A DNA stretch of 30,977 bases from Sporodiniella umbellata. Lineage: Eukaryota > Mucoromycota > Mucoromycetes > Mucorales > Rhizopodaceae. The DNA lies in assembly GCA_025677835.1 (NCBI GenBank), contig JAIXMR010000170.1:1-30977 (forward strand), in the 5' to 3' direction. The position numbers and the translations under genes were made by a program. Shown here one piece after another: positions 1 to 10,029 of the stretch; position 1 is the stretch's first letter, and each line of letters opens with the position of its first letter. The notes beneath the pieces were generated by a model. That model made no database searches. It was given only the letters and a program-made list of their open reading frames with translations, and was not told the DNA's origin.

Positions 1-468
1 TATTTTGGCCGGTTTTCTCTTACTGATTGTGATTTTATGCATCTTTTGTTCACTCCGAGTCTATCGTCGATGGATTCATCAAACGCCAGCCTTTTCAAAT
101 GAAGAAATAGATAGCCACAGTGCGGAATACCATCTCTTTAAAATCCATGATGTAGAGCAACAGTTGGCTAAAGCCTCTTTTTCTTATACGCCGTCGGATC
201 GATTGGATGAAATCGAGTTACTCAAAGATGATATTGTACAAATGTATTATTATTTTGACGATGGATGGGCTTTCGGTAAATATAGGTTTATTTATCTGAA
301 TGTATTCAAGTGGTTTTAACATATTTAGGCGATAATTTCTTTTCTGGTAAAAGAGGTTTATTCCCTCTTTCCTTTGTTGCCCGCCTATCGCCAGAAGAAA
401 CGCGTGAATGGATTGGGGATTTTGAAGAAGAAAACGAAATAAAGAAAGAGCACAAAGTCTGCTTGTAA
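1..468 (+). CDS. Membrane-anchored SH3 domain protein, 3' end (5'-partial)
   Basis: Two exons are visible, <1..275 and 329..468, joined across a 53-nt GT..AG intron (276-328). The frame is open to the left edge, so the true start lies outside the window. The visible part begins with a hydrophobic stretch (FLLLIVILCIF) followed by basic residues (RVYRRW), as in a single membrane anchor. An SH3-like fold follows: ASFSY, then DEIELLKDDIVQM, the DDGWAFG signature spanning the splice site, and GLFPLSFV after it. An acidic tail ends in KEHKVCL. SH3 domains bind proline-rich ligands, often in actin or polarity complexes. A transmembrane segment plus a C-terminal SH3 recalls the layout of yeast Fus1, but I see no evidence of orthology. 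The gene is convergent with the CINP-like gene, with 126 bp between the stops. Confidence 0.8.
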
Positions 469-594
469 ATAATAATAAATAGCATGTAAAACTTTTTCGA
501 TTTTAGTTTTTTATTTTATTTTATTTTTTTTTTTTTTTTGAAAACGACGAGGGGGGATATAGTGGGTATAAACAAAACCAAACGAGCTCACACT
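469..594. other. Convergent intergenic spacer with T16 run
   Basis: This is the shared 3' region of two convergent genes. It is AT-rich, with a T run at 524-539. AATAATAAATAG just after the first stop may serve 3'-end formation, but the signal is not specific. Confidence 0.5.
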
Positions 595-1200
595 CTAATC
601 AAGCTGTTGGATTTTGTGTTGGATTTCGTCGTCCAAATAAGACTCTGCTTTCCATAGTGCTATGCTTCCTGCGAGCTGTTGGGGCGATGAAAATCCTTCG
701 GAGCGAACAAGGTTAAAAATACATTCCTGATTGAAAGAGGGTTAAAACTAGTCTTTATTACTTGTTCTTTTACCTTCACCATAAATTCTTGGTCATACAT
801 ATCTAAGCAATGTTTCATCCAAAACAGCTCTTGAGGTACTTGTGTTTGGTTATCTACTTTCAGATTTTCCTCAAGATTTAAAGTTTTTGTGACCGCCTTG
901 TATTCCTCTGACATCGTTTGAAGTGTTTTTCTAACTTTAAATTGGTCAGCTCATTCCTTGAACGCCAAAAAAAAAAAAAAAAAAAAAAAAAAGGCCGTTT
1001 ATTACGTTGAACAACAATGGCTTCCAAATCACTCGAAGGCTGGCCTACGACCTGCTGAGAAAGATACTGCTCGCCTTTTTCACTAAGTTTGTTCCATTGA
1101 TTCAAACTAAGGATTTACAAATTTTTTAATTTTTTTTTTTTTTAAACATTGCCCATTCTTACCATTCTTTGAACTTAATAAAGGCAATTTTGGCTGGCAT
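595..1200 (-). CDS. CINP-like (CDK2-interacting protein-like) small protein
   Basis: Reconstructed as complement(join(595..726,774..949,1006..1106,1163..1200)), four exons coding 148 residues from ATG at 1200 to TAG at 595. Introns are 56, 56 and 47 nt, all GT..AG, and every junction keeps frame. An in-frame alternative donor for the last intron would leave only 35 nt, which is too short. The protein starts MPAKIAFIKF, has an N-terminal QWNKL motif, a helical middle, then FWMKHCLDMYDQEFMVK, and ends IQHKIQQLD. The spacing of the early W, the LDMYxxE motif and the late WKAESYLDDE resembles metazoan CINP, which works with ATR signalling and the SPATA5 AAA complex. This is recognition by eye, so the gene model is firmer than the name. 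Intron 2 contains 26 uninterrupted T on the coding strand. Confidence 0.6.
967..992. repeat. A26 homopolymer inside intron 2 of the CINP-like gene
   Basis: Twenty-six consecutive A on the + strand, read as T26 in the sense of the gene. It lies between the donor at 1005 and the acceptor at 950, so it sits where a polypyrimidine tract would be. Confidence 0.9.
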
Positions 1201-1287
1201 TGAGGTGTGTTGTAAAAAAAAAAAAAACAGTGTAAATAAAGAAGACAGAAAAAAAGAAATGAGACACGACTATTTATATGTGTCTAT

Positions 1288-1327
1288 CATGTGTCGTGAA
1301 GGGGGATTCACCCTCAGCTCAAAGCTC
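1288..1327 (+). repeat. Left terminal inverted repeat
   Basis: Begins CATGTGTCGTGAAGGG and continues through ACCCTCAGCTC. It pairs with 3426-3465 with three mismatches. Confidence 0.85.
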
Positions 1328-3425
1328 CGAGAAACTTCTTGATCTCAAGTCAAGTTATGTACCACAGTTCGATTTGTTAGTGGCTAGAGTTAAAGCCAAG
1401 AGCAGAGAACGATCCTCAGGTTGTGGATCGTACCATCAATTTTAAATAGTGTGAATACATCTTTACAGGTAGTAGCAATCTGAGTATTCAGGCAGGTACT
1501 CTTACAGTTGTTGCTTTTCTGTCGAAGAGAGGTGTTACTCTATATTCTTGGGAACATTTATCACGAAAACGCGACGTAAAGGAAAAAAAAAAGTATTTTA
1601 GATCTCTTCACGTTGATGAAATTTTTCTTGTTAGTAAGTACTTCAAGAAAGAAGGGTAAATTCAGCAGTTTGCTCATTAAGCTTTTCGTGTTTAGTTCAA
1701 CTCGCGATTTTTATAACGATCAAACCGTGTTAATTGAAGTTGATAAATCCCGCGGAAACTGGGGGTGATTTCTTCAACGCCATGCCTTGGGAGTTGAAAC
1801 ATAGATAGCTAAATTAGAAGGACCCTGCATACCAGCATGTGTGTGTGATGGCGTGCAGGCAACTTGAGGTCCGAACCCATCGAATAAACCAAAGGAGTCA
1901 AACCAGAAAGAGTCAAGAGGCATCTAAGCCAGAGGATCTCAAGCGAAATAATTTGTTGAAAGTAGCATCTACAATTGAACCAAGTGACTGCAGATTAGAA
2001 TATCCTAAAACCAATTGATTATCTTTCGGCTTTGCGTACCGTTCTTTTTGGAGAGATGACCAACAACTTTATAGTGGCCACAAATAGACTCTCCTGATTT
2101 CGGCCAGAGATGCATAGGGCCATGTCGCTTCTACTGGACGCCGGTATTATTTACGCGAGGCATCCAAAGAACGGAAACCAAAATTCGTACGGCGTTGTTA
2201 GATGGCAACAATGTCTTCCATGACGGTACCTTTTTCAGCAGCCGAGCCTAGAGTAGGTCTTGCGAATTTATTGTCTATAGGACTGAAATTGAGCCAGCCA
2301 TAGCCAAGGGGAACAGGATCTTTTATTGTAATATTAGTGTCCAAAACATCATACTAAGTGGTTTTGCCAGCTATAGCGGGGGCAATCATTTATCGGATCT
2401 TGGGAGACACGATTCGAAGGTAGATCGTCTTTAGAGTCAGATCGTCAGCGCATTGACCCTCAGGAAACTCAAACAGAGTAGACTCAAAAACTATAGCAAA
2501 ATAACAGGGCGGTACTGGCTCTTGGTGGAGAGTTTCCAAACGGCATCGTACAAAGCTTCTTGAACTACCCTGGAGGAATACCATACTCCTGTATGAGGGC
2601 TTCCGACAAAGAAGTCCAAGTAGTAGTCTCATCAAAAAAAAAAAAAAAAAAAAAAACTTCAAGTTGGCAATATCCTTCAGCAAATGTTGTACCACACGAG
2701 ACAATTTTTGGTCGTTGTCAAGAGCTAGTTGCCCAGGGTGAGTATTGAGATGAGATCATTGAGCATGAATGTAATCCTTGGGATCGTACGGGCCACAAAT
2801 GTGCATTTAGCCAGGCGTCTTTCAGTAAGGAGCCGAGAGAATTTCTATGGTTGTATCAAAAGAGATGGCCATTTTCTTCAAAAGAATAGAGAGCAGACTA
2901 ATGATAAGCACCGAGCTTAAACAGATGTGTGTGCAGGCAAAGAGCAGCTCCCTCACCATAAAACAAGTTTGAGAGGTGGGATTGAAATGCGAAATAATAA
3001 TTTGGAGTTTCAAGACTCAAATGTTAGGCTCTCTCTAAGGTTTCTATCAGAAAAAAGACGATATCTCATTTAACCATATTTCAAAACCATTTAAACAAGT
3101 GAACAGTCAATCAACTTGTGTCGTGTGCGATTCGTTCTCTGCTAGAATTTCCGATAAACCTAACGATTTGCTTTATCAATTAATCTGATTAATCTTCCAT
3201 CAGCTTATATAAATATCCTAAAGATATTTTTATCTTTATTCTACAAAGTCAAAGCGAGAGCTACAGTATTTGGTTTCAACTTTGAAATCTTTATTTCGCA
3301 TTTAAAGTCCGATTACGCTTATTTTACTTGGTCAGTAAACAGCTACATATAAATCGCGGTATGTAGCCTATCGAACTACTTTATAGTAAGTATTATTTAA
3401 CGATTTGTGACAAAGAAATTTTTCA

Positions 3426-3465
3426 GAGCTCTGAGCTGAGGGTAAATCACCCTTCACGACACATG
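3426..3465 (-). repeat. Right terminal inverted repeat
   Basis: Reverse complement of 1288-1327 apart from three substitutions. It ends ...CACGACACATG. Confidence 0.85.
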
Positions 3466-4987
3466 TTAGTTCAGCATCTTGTATCTTTGGCCTCCGATAT
3501 AAATATATTTGAAAGTCCAGTATTCACTTTCATAAACGTTGCTACAAAATGATCCAAGAGTTATGACCTTTTGTCGCCTTTTATTGCCACTGTCTCTTTT
3601 TTTTTTTTTTCTCTCATAAACTAAATAAAAAAAATTAACTCAGAAGCGGATACAGATGGGGTGAGAATTTATTTTAAGAGAGTGGCCATTAGTCTAAGGT
3701 ACTCCAACAAACGAGAATCTTGTTTTTCATATTCCAGGCACTTTAAGGCCCAGATTAAAGTTTCATAAAAGAAAAAAGCTCAGCGTTTTGTATAAGGATT
3801 GTGTGAATCAAATTATCAACTGCTATGACTCAAAACCGCGTCTAATTAGATATACTGATAGACAGATATATAATGTCATGTTGTGAATATACTATCGTGT
3901 CTTTTTTTGAAAAAAAAGACAATATATTTTGTAGAGAAGAAAGTATAATAGGTTCTTCCAGAACTCGCGTAAAGGGCGGCGTGTTGTTATCCTTTGTAAA
4001 CAAAAATGTTTATTAATATATATACAAATGGTATACATCCCAAGGTGGGATTTTAGTTACCATAGTGAATTAGCCTATTTTCTAGAGAGCATAACAGTAA
4101 ACGTGTATGGCGAAGTGAGGATCCCAAGATTAAATCGATAGATATGGAAACTCACTGTAATGTAGTACAGCAGAAATTTTATAAAGTACATATGCTGTAC
4201 TACTGATCATCATGTAGAAGCATGCTTGCCATTGTTAAATAACAGACAGGACTGGTAGCCAGTGAGAAAATGGAGTTTGAAAATTCTGAATACGTATTTT
4301 GCGTATATCAATGATACTAGTTAACCAGTCTGTTGCCTTGGGTACACAGCCTTATTACAAACATGGTTATAAACAAGACAGTTTTTTTCTCACTGATTTG
4401 GCTGCTCAAAACTTTTGAAAATCCAAAATTGGTTCTCTATCTCGTTGAAATCTAATATCAAAATACACAATCACGTCTTTTTTTTTTAAAAACAAACAGT
4501 AATTAAATTGCTTCCGCTAATAAAAGTATATGCTTTGCGCGTTCAGTTTGAATTTTAAACTATGCAAGGATAAATCTATATAATTAGTATTTATGAAAAA
4601 AAGAAGCCAGAACCTAAAGCTTTGGAAAACAACAATATTTGTAACATTCATTTTATGGTGTTGTAGAAAGTCATTTTCGTATTGAGACGTGTTGTAGTGA
4701 ATTTGATTAAAACCAGAATAGTAAAAAAGGCATTTTTTGGTGTAATGGGCTTTAAATATTCAGGTTATTTGTTTGTAGAAAATCCAACTCCGTATTTTTT
4801 CCTTTTCTATACAAATGAGGAAGGGGAGGATTTAAGCAGTAAGCTGAGTTTCTTTAGACATGTGTCAAAAAAAAAAAAAAAAAGCGAATTGAAGCGTGCG
4901 TTTAGTGAAGAGATTTCTTGTTAAAGATAGAGTGGTTTTTAAGTATTATTGTATTTTTTTTTTTAAAAAAAGAAAGCATTTGTTTCA
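3466..4987. other. AT-rich gene-free stretch downstream of PEX3
   Basis: Nothing firm is seen here. A near-perfect hairpin GTC(T)7G(A)8GAC lies at about 3899-3920. A plus frame runs open at about 4664-4924 for some 86 codons (contains YSGYLFVENPTPYFF). It lacks an ATG at its head, ends in a lysine run encoded by an A tract and matches no family I know, so I treat it as a possible relic rather than a gene. Confidence 0.4.
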
Positions 4988-6660
4988 CTAGTTTTTTTGT
5001 TCCTCCATTTGTTCATCAAATTGGGTATAAATCATAGCAGAGAACGCTTGAAGCTCTTTGATATAAGCAAAAGCCTAAATGAAAGGTTAAAAAAGGGTAG
5101 CAAGAAAATAAATAGTTTACATTCAGGTATTCATTCCCGGCAATAACAAGATGTGATTGTCGACTGATGATGGGTAGAAGTTTGGCGAGAGTCAATGTCT
5201 TTTCTTCTGTAATTTCTTGAATAGAAACGCCTTCTTCCAAATCAGGCAGAAGTGTTTTAGCAAACGCATATTGGTCAAAAATAGCAAACACTTCATTGAA
5301 ACAGCTCGCTGCTACTTTGTCAAAATCAGGACTATAAAAAAATAAGTTTTTACCCACTCAACGTTTTTGTTTACCTGTCAATGTAGTCTCTTGCTTCATC
5401 CAATAATCGTTGAAAACTTATACCAGAACTTTCTTTTTTGAGAGCACTGACATCAAACCCAGTAGCCTTAAGTACTTCAAGTACTTCTTCTTCAGTATCA
5501 GGAAGCATCCAAGTAAGGTAGCTGGGGGGTTTTTTTTTTGGTTAGTTTTAAATAAGCATGTATACGCAATACCACATACCTTGTAGCATTTCCATTGTCT
5601 TCAAATTCAATGTGCCCCCTTAAATTGTAAGCCAACTCCTGAGCTTCTTTATAATCTACAGTTTGTTTCAATGACATGCTATTCCAGAGTGAGAAACAAA
5701 AATAATTCCTACTGTTGTTTTACCTTCCTACGGTATGCTCTACAGCCTCTTCCACTCTTTCAGCGCATTTTTTCCATCCACGATGAAGTAGCCACCAGCT
5801 GAGACTCAAGAACATGTGTTCAATTTGTGGATCAAGATAGCCTGAATCGCCCGGCTGTACATGAAGAGCGGGTTCAGACTTGTTCAGGATAGAGACAGAC
5901 CACATATAAGTATAGCGGCCCAAAAGGTTTAACTGAACATGACTGAGTAAAGTCAACAATGTGACGGAATAAATTGAGGTAAAGGTGCGTACAAAACCTA
6001 GGGTGATAATGATGAATAGACAAGTCTTAACTAGACTTCTTACTGTTAATTTTGATTTCTTCCCAAATCAATTGCTTTTCTCCTTTATCTAGAATTCCTT
6101 CAGGTAAAGAGTTGCTGCTCTCATCAGAAAGAACAGAGGTAGAAAGACTGCTGACACTAGCATCCAGTTTATCTTCTTGTGTGTCCTGCACAAGCTCTTT
6201 GACTTCATCTTCATCTTTTGAAGCATATGCTGCCTCTCTTTCTTGTCTTAGCTTTTTTTCGATTTTTTCTAGATCCCTTGATTTTTGGAGTTTGGCCCAT
6301 TCTGCTTCAATGTTGATCTCATTCAAAAGTTGATCGCTCAAAGTAGGCAAAAGAGAAATGACGGTAAATACACAATCGTTTTGGTTCTGTTGAAAACGTC
6401 GTTTCAGACTAAACGTATACGTAACAAAATCAAGAGTTGTCTATGAGTACGATGAAAAAGAAAAAAAAAAAAAAAGCCAATTGCATTCTACTTTACTTTT
6501 CTTTAGCTAGCCTTTCAGAAGTTGCTTTTTCTTGTACGTCTCTTATTCTGTTGGTTGCGTATTTTCCTGCAAGATATCCTCCTCCAGCAATAATAGCTGT
6601 AGCCATAAGACCACGTTGATGTCTTTTCACATAATCTTTGACAGAAGTAATAAGGGTCAT
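4988..6660 (-). CDS. PEX3: Peroxisomal biogenesis factor 3 (Pex3)
   Basis: Seven exons: complement(join(4988..5074,5121..5331,5375..5521,5580..5678,5724..5997,6044..6408,6497..6660)). They code 448 residues; yeast Pex3 is about 441 and human 373. All six introns are GT..AG, 43-88 nt, and preserve frame. Pex3 is the peroxisome/ER membrane anchor that docks Pex19 to insert peroxisomal membrane proteins; in fungi it also helps inheritance and pexophagy. Visible landmarks: a short N-terminal segment MTLITSVKDYVKRHQRG, a hydrophobic anchor (LMATAIIAGGGYLAG, about residues 18-32), the conserved RRFQQNQNDCVFTV then SLLPTLSDQ, the SFVRTFTSIYSV...HVQLNLLGRY block, and a C-terminal AFAYIKELQAF. An acidic, serine-rich insertion separates the PTL block from the QLNLLGR block. 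The start is the first ATG before the anchor. RAMP4 follows on the same strand, 628 bp upstream. Confidence 0.95.
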
Positions 6661-7288
6661 ATCGTTCTCTCGCTCTCCCTTTCTTTAAGTAAGAAAAAAA
6701 GTGAATAAAAGATTTGTAAGTTTTTAATCCTCAAAAGAAAAAGCATTCAATGCCCGAACGCGGGCCGTACTTCATGCACCTTGAGTCTTCCCTCCCCTTT
6801 TTTTCCCCACACTCTTAAAAGTTGGTCCTTTTTTTTTTTTTACAGATTCTATTTTCCATGTTTATTGTCAATCATAAAAAGAAATCGATTTACCTGGAAT
6901 CAATAAAGTCGATTTAGAGCGCATTGTTCACGTGAGCGCCTATAGCTATCAATAGTGCGAAGTGAACACAAAGTATAATTATGTGTAGCCAGGATCAGAC
7001 AGAAAAAAAAAAAAAAATACAATACCTTGTAGAGGTCATTGATGACTTGCCATTAAGAGGTGTTCTATTCTTAGTCTTATATAGTGTGAGAATGGGAAAA
7101 AAAGTGCTAGTCTGAAAGTCTCCAAACAATCAACCTCTATACATCCTATACTGTTTTCAAGATCTAATAGTAAAAAACAAAAAATAGCTTTTTGTTGGTA
7201 TGTTTCTCTGTTTGTTGTGAGTAAAGCATTTTATTGAGACTTTTTTTTTGTTTTGATGATGAAAATGGATGAGAAGGAGAAATTCGAA
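6661..7288. promoter_or_regulatory. Upstream region of PEX3 / downstream of RAMP4 gene
   Basis: Noncoding. It contains a CpG-rich palindrome GCCCG-AACG-CGGGC at 6752-6765, about 95 bp upstream of the PEX3 ATG, in otherwise AT-rich DNA with T and A runs. It is a candidate regulatory site by position and composition only. I cannot assign a factor. Confidence 0.3.
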
Positions 7289-7595
7289 TTAAAAGAACAA
7301 ATCGATGATTTGAAGGATGACTAGTTTAAATGTTACTTCTATGTCTTTTCTTTGCGTATTATTTAAATTACTTACTGCCACCAAATAACACAAAGGCAAA
7401 GAGAGCAACAATCCAATAAGAGTAACTGGGCTTTTTAATTACCTTGGCCTCATTTGTCTTGGTAGGCACTTTGTGATGAATAGCTCTGTTCTTGTACAAG
7501 TTGTTCTTTTGACGAATAGTAGGTGCACCGGCCTGTGTTTTTTTTTTTGTAAGTACACTTTATTTTTGTATATGGTTTGTTTTCTTCTGTACCAT
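7289..7595 (-). CDS. RAMP4/SERP1-type ribosome-associated ER membrane protein
   Basis: Model: complement(join(7289..7320,7376..7532,7593..7595)), 63 residues, the usual size for this family (about 63-66). The body reads AGAPTIRQKNNLYKN, HHKVPTKT, a lysine stretch, then a tail-anchor helix SYWIVALFAFVLFGG continuing across the last intron into IILQIIDLFF. This order (basic RxKN segment, K-rich linker, W..ALF.FV..GG....QII) is the RAMP4/Ysy6 pattern. These tail-anchored proteins sit beside Sec61 at the ER and help stabilise newly made membrane proteins under stress. The last intron (7321-7375) starts with a textbook GTAAGT. The start is less sure: I place the ATG at 7593-7595 as a 3-nt coding exon directly followed by a phase-0 intron (7533-7592, donor GTACAG). 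It is the only start I found that gives MAGAPTIRQ. Confidence 0.85.
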
Positions 7596-7639
7596 TCTTT
7601 TTGTTTTAAAAGAGAAAAGAAAACCAATTTAGCGTTTAT

Positions 7640-7800
7640 TTTTTGTAGAACTTTTTATTCATTTGGGCCACCAATAGCTGATCGCCTTGAAATTATAAAT
7701 TAGTGAAAGATCGGAGTATCAACAGTAGTTTACCTTTTTGGTGAGTTCAGGACACAAGTCTGGTGGGTCTGTCAAAGAAGGTACGAGTAGTAGTCTGCCG
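7640..7800. repeat. Relic shared with 18.77-19.35 kb
   Basis: The segment with GGCCACCAATAGCTGATC near 7668-7685 closely resembles one near 18790 (GGCCACCAATAGGTGATC) and stays similar for about 45 bp. Further on, GTCAAAGAAGGTA near 7770-7785 recurs near 19330. The two regions appear to be diverged copies of one repeat, here lying just upstream of the RAMP4-type gene. Confidence 0.5.
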
Positions 7801-8266
7801 ATTTCAAAAACTGGGGTTATGTTGAAGAAATTATAGTAAGCTATATGATTCTTGGTTGATTGAATATGATGGATATAGAACCATTACATGAAGCAGCGCC
7901 GAAAAATACTATATACGTATTTCTATTAATTTTTTCATGTTTTTCTTTTACCATCTTGGCTACTGCTGACGATACACTCCAAATTTTTTTCACATGATTT
8001 GACTGGTAGATATTACTTTATTAGAAAAATGTTTCATCACGCAATACTTTCCACAGGGGGAAAACAACAGCATCAAAGTTAGATCTGAACAGTGATTTTG
8101 GACTGTTTTCTTTATAGTATGACGGGTATTATATTCATCTTGAAATTTAGCCTTTAAAAAAGATTTGGCCGTAATGACTAAGATAGCTCATGGCATTTTT
8201 TTAATGCTTACAGGCTTTAGACAAATAGCACACAAGTCGATTCATAAAGCCTCGATCGATATAACA

Positions 8267-8697
8267 TCAAGATTTAATTACTGTTGAGAGTAAAGGATTT
8301 GCTTTTCTAATTTTCGATGCGTAAGCTATACCTGATTCAGTATTATAAGCCCATTTGGTTTGAGTCACAGAATAACCAATAGCACTTACAAATTGTTCAT
8401 ATGTTGAACAAATATAGCATATTAAGGATATGGCTGAATGAGTCCCTTAATACTTTTCCTGTACATTAACCCCTTTATTGAATAAAAGTCCCTATACATT
8501 CCCTAAAGAATACAAGCACGTCATCTGATTATCTACACACTTTTTTACCCAACCCTTTCTTGGTCTTTTTCGACGATTTGTATTCCGGCTTACTGTCAGG
8601 GGATATGTTAATGTTGGCTGTTGAGTAGCCAATGACTTCTTTTCAATGCCAGTATAATTGGTATAGTATCTATGTATCAACCTTGCCCGTTCAATAA
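8267..8697 (-). pseudogene. Coding relic, unidentified, two in-frame stops
   Basis: One minus-strand frame stays protein-like from about 8697 to a TGA at 8267, broken only by TAG at 8492-8494 and a TAA about 45 nt further on. It reads HRYYTNYTGIEKKS, then a basic block NTNRRKRPRKGWVKK, and ends QTKWAYNTESGIAYASKIRK...STVIKS. The first stop lies in a GTATAG...TACAG interval of about 43 nt that could be an intron, leaving one clear nonsense codon. I do not recognise the family. It may be the 3' part of the same gene as the membrane-protein fragments just upstream. Confidence 0.45.
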
Positions 8698-8744
8698 TTC
8701 ATATATTAATGGAAAGCATAGCTTTTACACATATCCTATTTTTA

Positions 8745-9352
8745 TCAAGCATATCTATAAGCAGACCTTGTTGAAGGGTAACTTTGTGTTCTCCTATAAA
8801 AACAGTAAATAATCAAAGGAGCAGCAATAAAAAGCAGACTCATGTAAATTGAGATAGCCTGGTATGATAAAGTGATTGTACTTTGAAAGTGGTCAATCCA
8901 ATAAACTATCGTTGTACCATAAACAATAATGTAGACTTTGATTATACTTTTATGATTTTTTTTTTACTTGTTTTTGCTACTCTCGTAAAGATCTAATCTA
9001 CAAACTTCAAAAAACATGAGCTCTGTAACTGTGACTTTTCATTTCCAATACATGAAGAAAGACTGTAGCTACTGTTGATGGGTTAATACCCAACTATTCC
9101 TTCAGCGCGTCAATAGATGAAAAAGTATTAGAAAGCTAACTGATGTATTCAATCGCCGCAACGAATGAAAACCAATACAACATTATACATGCTGGCCAGC
9201 GTTGTACAAAATATTGTAGATGCCTGTCTACCTTTTTTATCGTAGGTATTCAGTATATAGCTCTGGCTGCTTTTCTGCCTATCATCAAACAAACAGTCAA
9301 AGTGTATTTTTTCAACCATATAAACAAACACTAAAGAACTTGTACAAACCAA
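8745..9352 (-). pseudogene. Relic of a multi-pass membrane protein
   Basis: Fragments in the same orientation suggest a broken membrane protein. The frame 8745-9017 starts at an ATG, meets a TAA after 17 codons (about 8964) inside an A-rich run, then continues in frame with VYIIVYGTTIVYWIDHF and YMSLLFIAAPLIIYCFYRR, two hydrophobic helices followed by basic residues. The frame 9149-9352 carries SSLVFVYMVEKIHF and YNVVLVFIRCG. Shifting frame after it gives SVSFLILFHLLTR. At least four hydrophobic segments interrupted by frameshifts and a stop point to a decayed polytopic protein, perhaps a seven-helix type. The identity is unknown. Confidence 0.4.
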
Positions 9353-10029
9353 AAGTTAATAGTCACAAGTGTACTTGTACAATCATAAACGTTAGCGGAC
9401 TTTGACGCCGACGCCCTGAAGACCCTTTTTTATAGAAAAAAAAAAGGGTCGACAATAAAAGTAAAACCTTTTTTGTTTCAAGAACCCAAAAGAACAAGTC
9501 AATGTTGAGAGTTTCTAATACAAAGCTTCGCTCATAAACTGGTCCTCTTAATAATAAAAAAGAAAAGAATCAGTGGGAAAAAAAAACGATATGTGCTACC
9601 TGAGAGAAACATCAGCATTTTTTTTTAATTAGCGGCTTTTTTTTATTTAGCTTTTTTTGTTGTATAGACAACCACCAGACTTTTGTCTGTTTGTTTGTCT
9701 CTATAAGGTCTTTTTTAATGTGAAAGCAGCAAAACAAAAAGAGCTATGTGCTTTTTAAGTTATACCAGCGAAATGTACAAAGCTCTGGAACTTTCTCGCG
9801 TAAAAAAAAAAAAAAAAAAAGAAAGATGATAAACAAAGCCTCACATGAAAAAGTGATTCATACATTATGTCATTCTCTCCCTTTTTTTTTTTCTTGTCTT
9901 TTTGCGCTTAATAATTGAAGAAAGAATGCACAATATACACTAAAAAGAAACCGCTGATACACGTTTTTATACAAAACCAATAGAGGAAGACTTTATATTG
10001 ACTATAGTAAAAGGAAAACGATAGCAACG
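9353..10029. other. Gene-free AT-rich stretch
   Basis: No coding signal is seen. A stem-loop with arms GACCC(T)6 / (A)10GGGTC lies near 9420-9450, and an A19 run at 9802-9820. Confidence 0.5.

Larger units (their letters stand above)
1288..3465. mobile_element. 2.18 kb element with 40-bp terminal inverted repeats, decayed interior
   Basis: The left end 1288-1327 (CATGTGTCGTGAAGGG...) and the right end 3426-3465 are reverse complements with 3 mismatches in 40. The interior has no long intact reading frame. Open stretches at 2390-2704 (-), 2560-2748 (+) and 2729-2920 (+) are short, overlap on both strands and use non-ATG starts. An A23 run sits at 2634-2656. I could not define a target-site duplication from the flanks. 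The layout fits a cut-and-paste DNA transposon copy that is non-autonomous or inactivated. The family is not recognised. Confidence 0.65.

Noticed and set aside
3899..3920. Hairpin with T/A arms as a bacterial-type terminator
   Set aside because: Spliced eukaryotic genes surround it. Rho-independent terminators do not apply, and A/T runs make such hairpins frequent here.
6052..6333. Plus-strand 93-codon open frame rich in serine
   Set aside because: Exact antisense of PEX3 exon 2, so it is a shadow of a conserved coding exon.
7439..7703. Open frames on both strands around the RAMP4 exons
   Set aside because: They cross the RAMP4 acceptor and A/T runs. The spliced RAMP4 model explains the conserved part.
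7868..7999. 43-codon plus ORF with ATG and one hydrophobic segment (VFLLIFSCFSFTILATA)
   Set aside because: Too short, no recognised family and in decayed surroundings. Chance hydrophobic frames are common in T-rich DNA.
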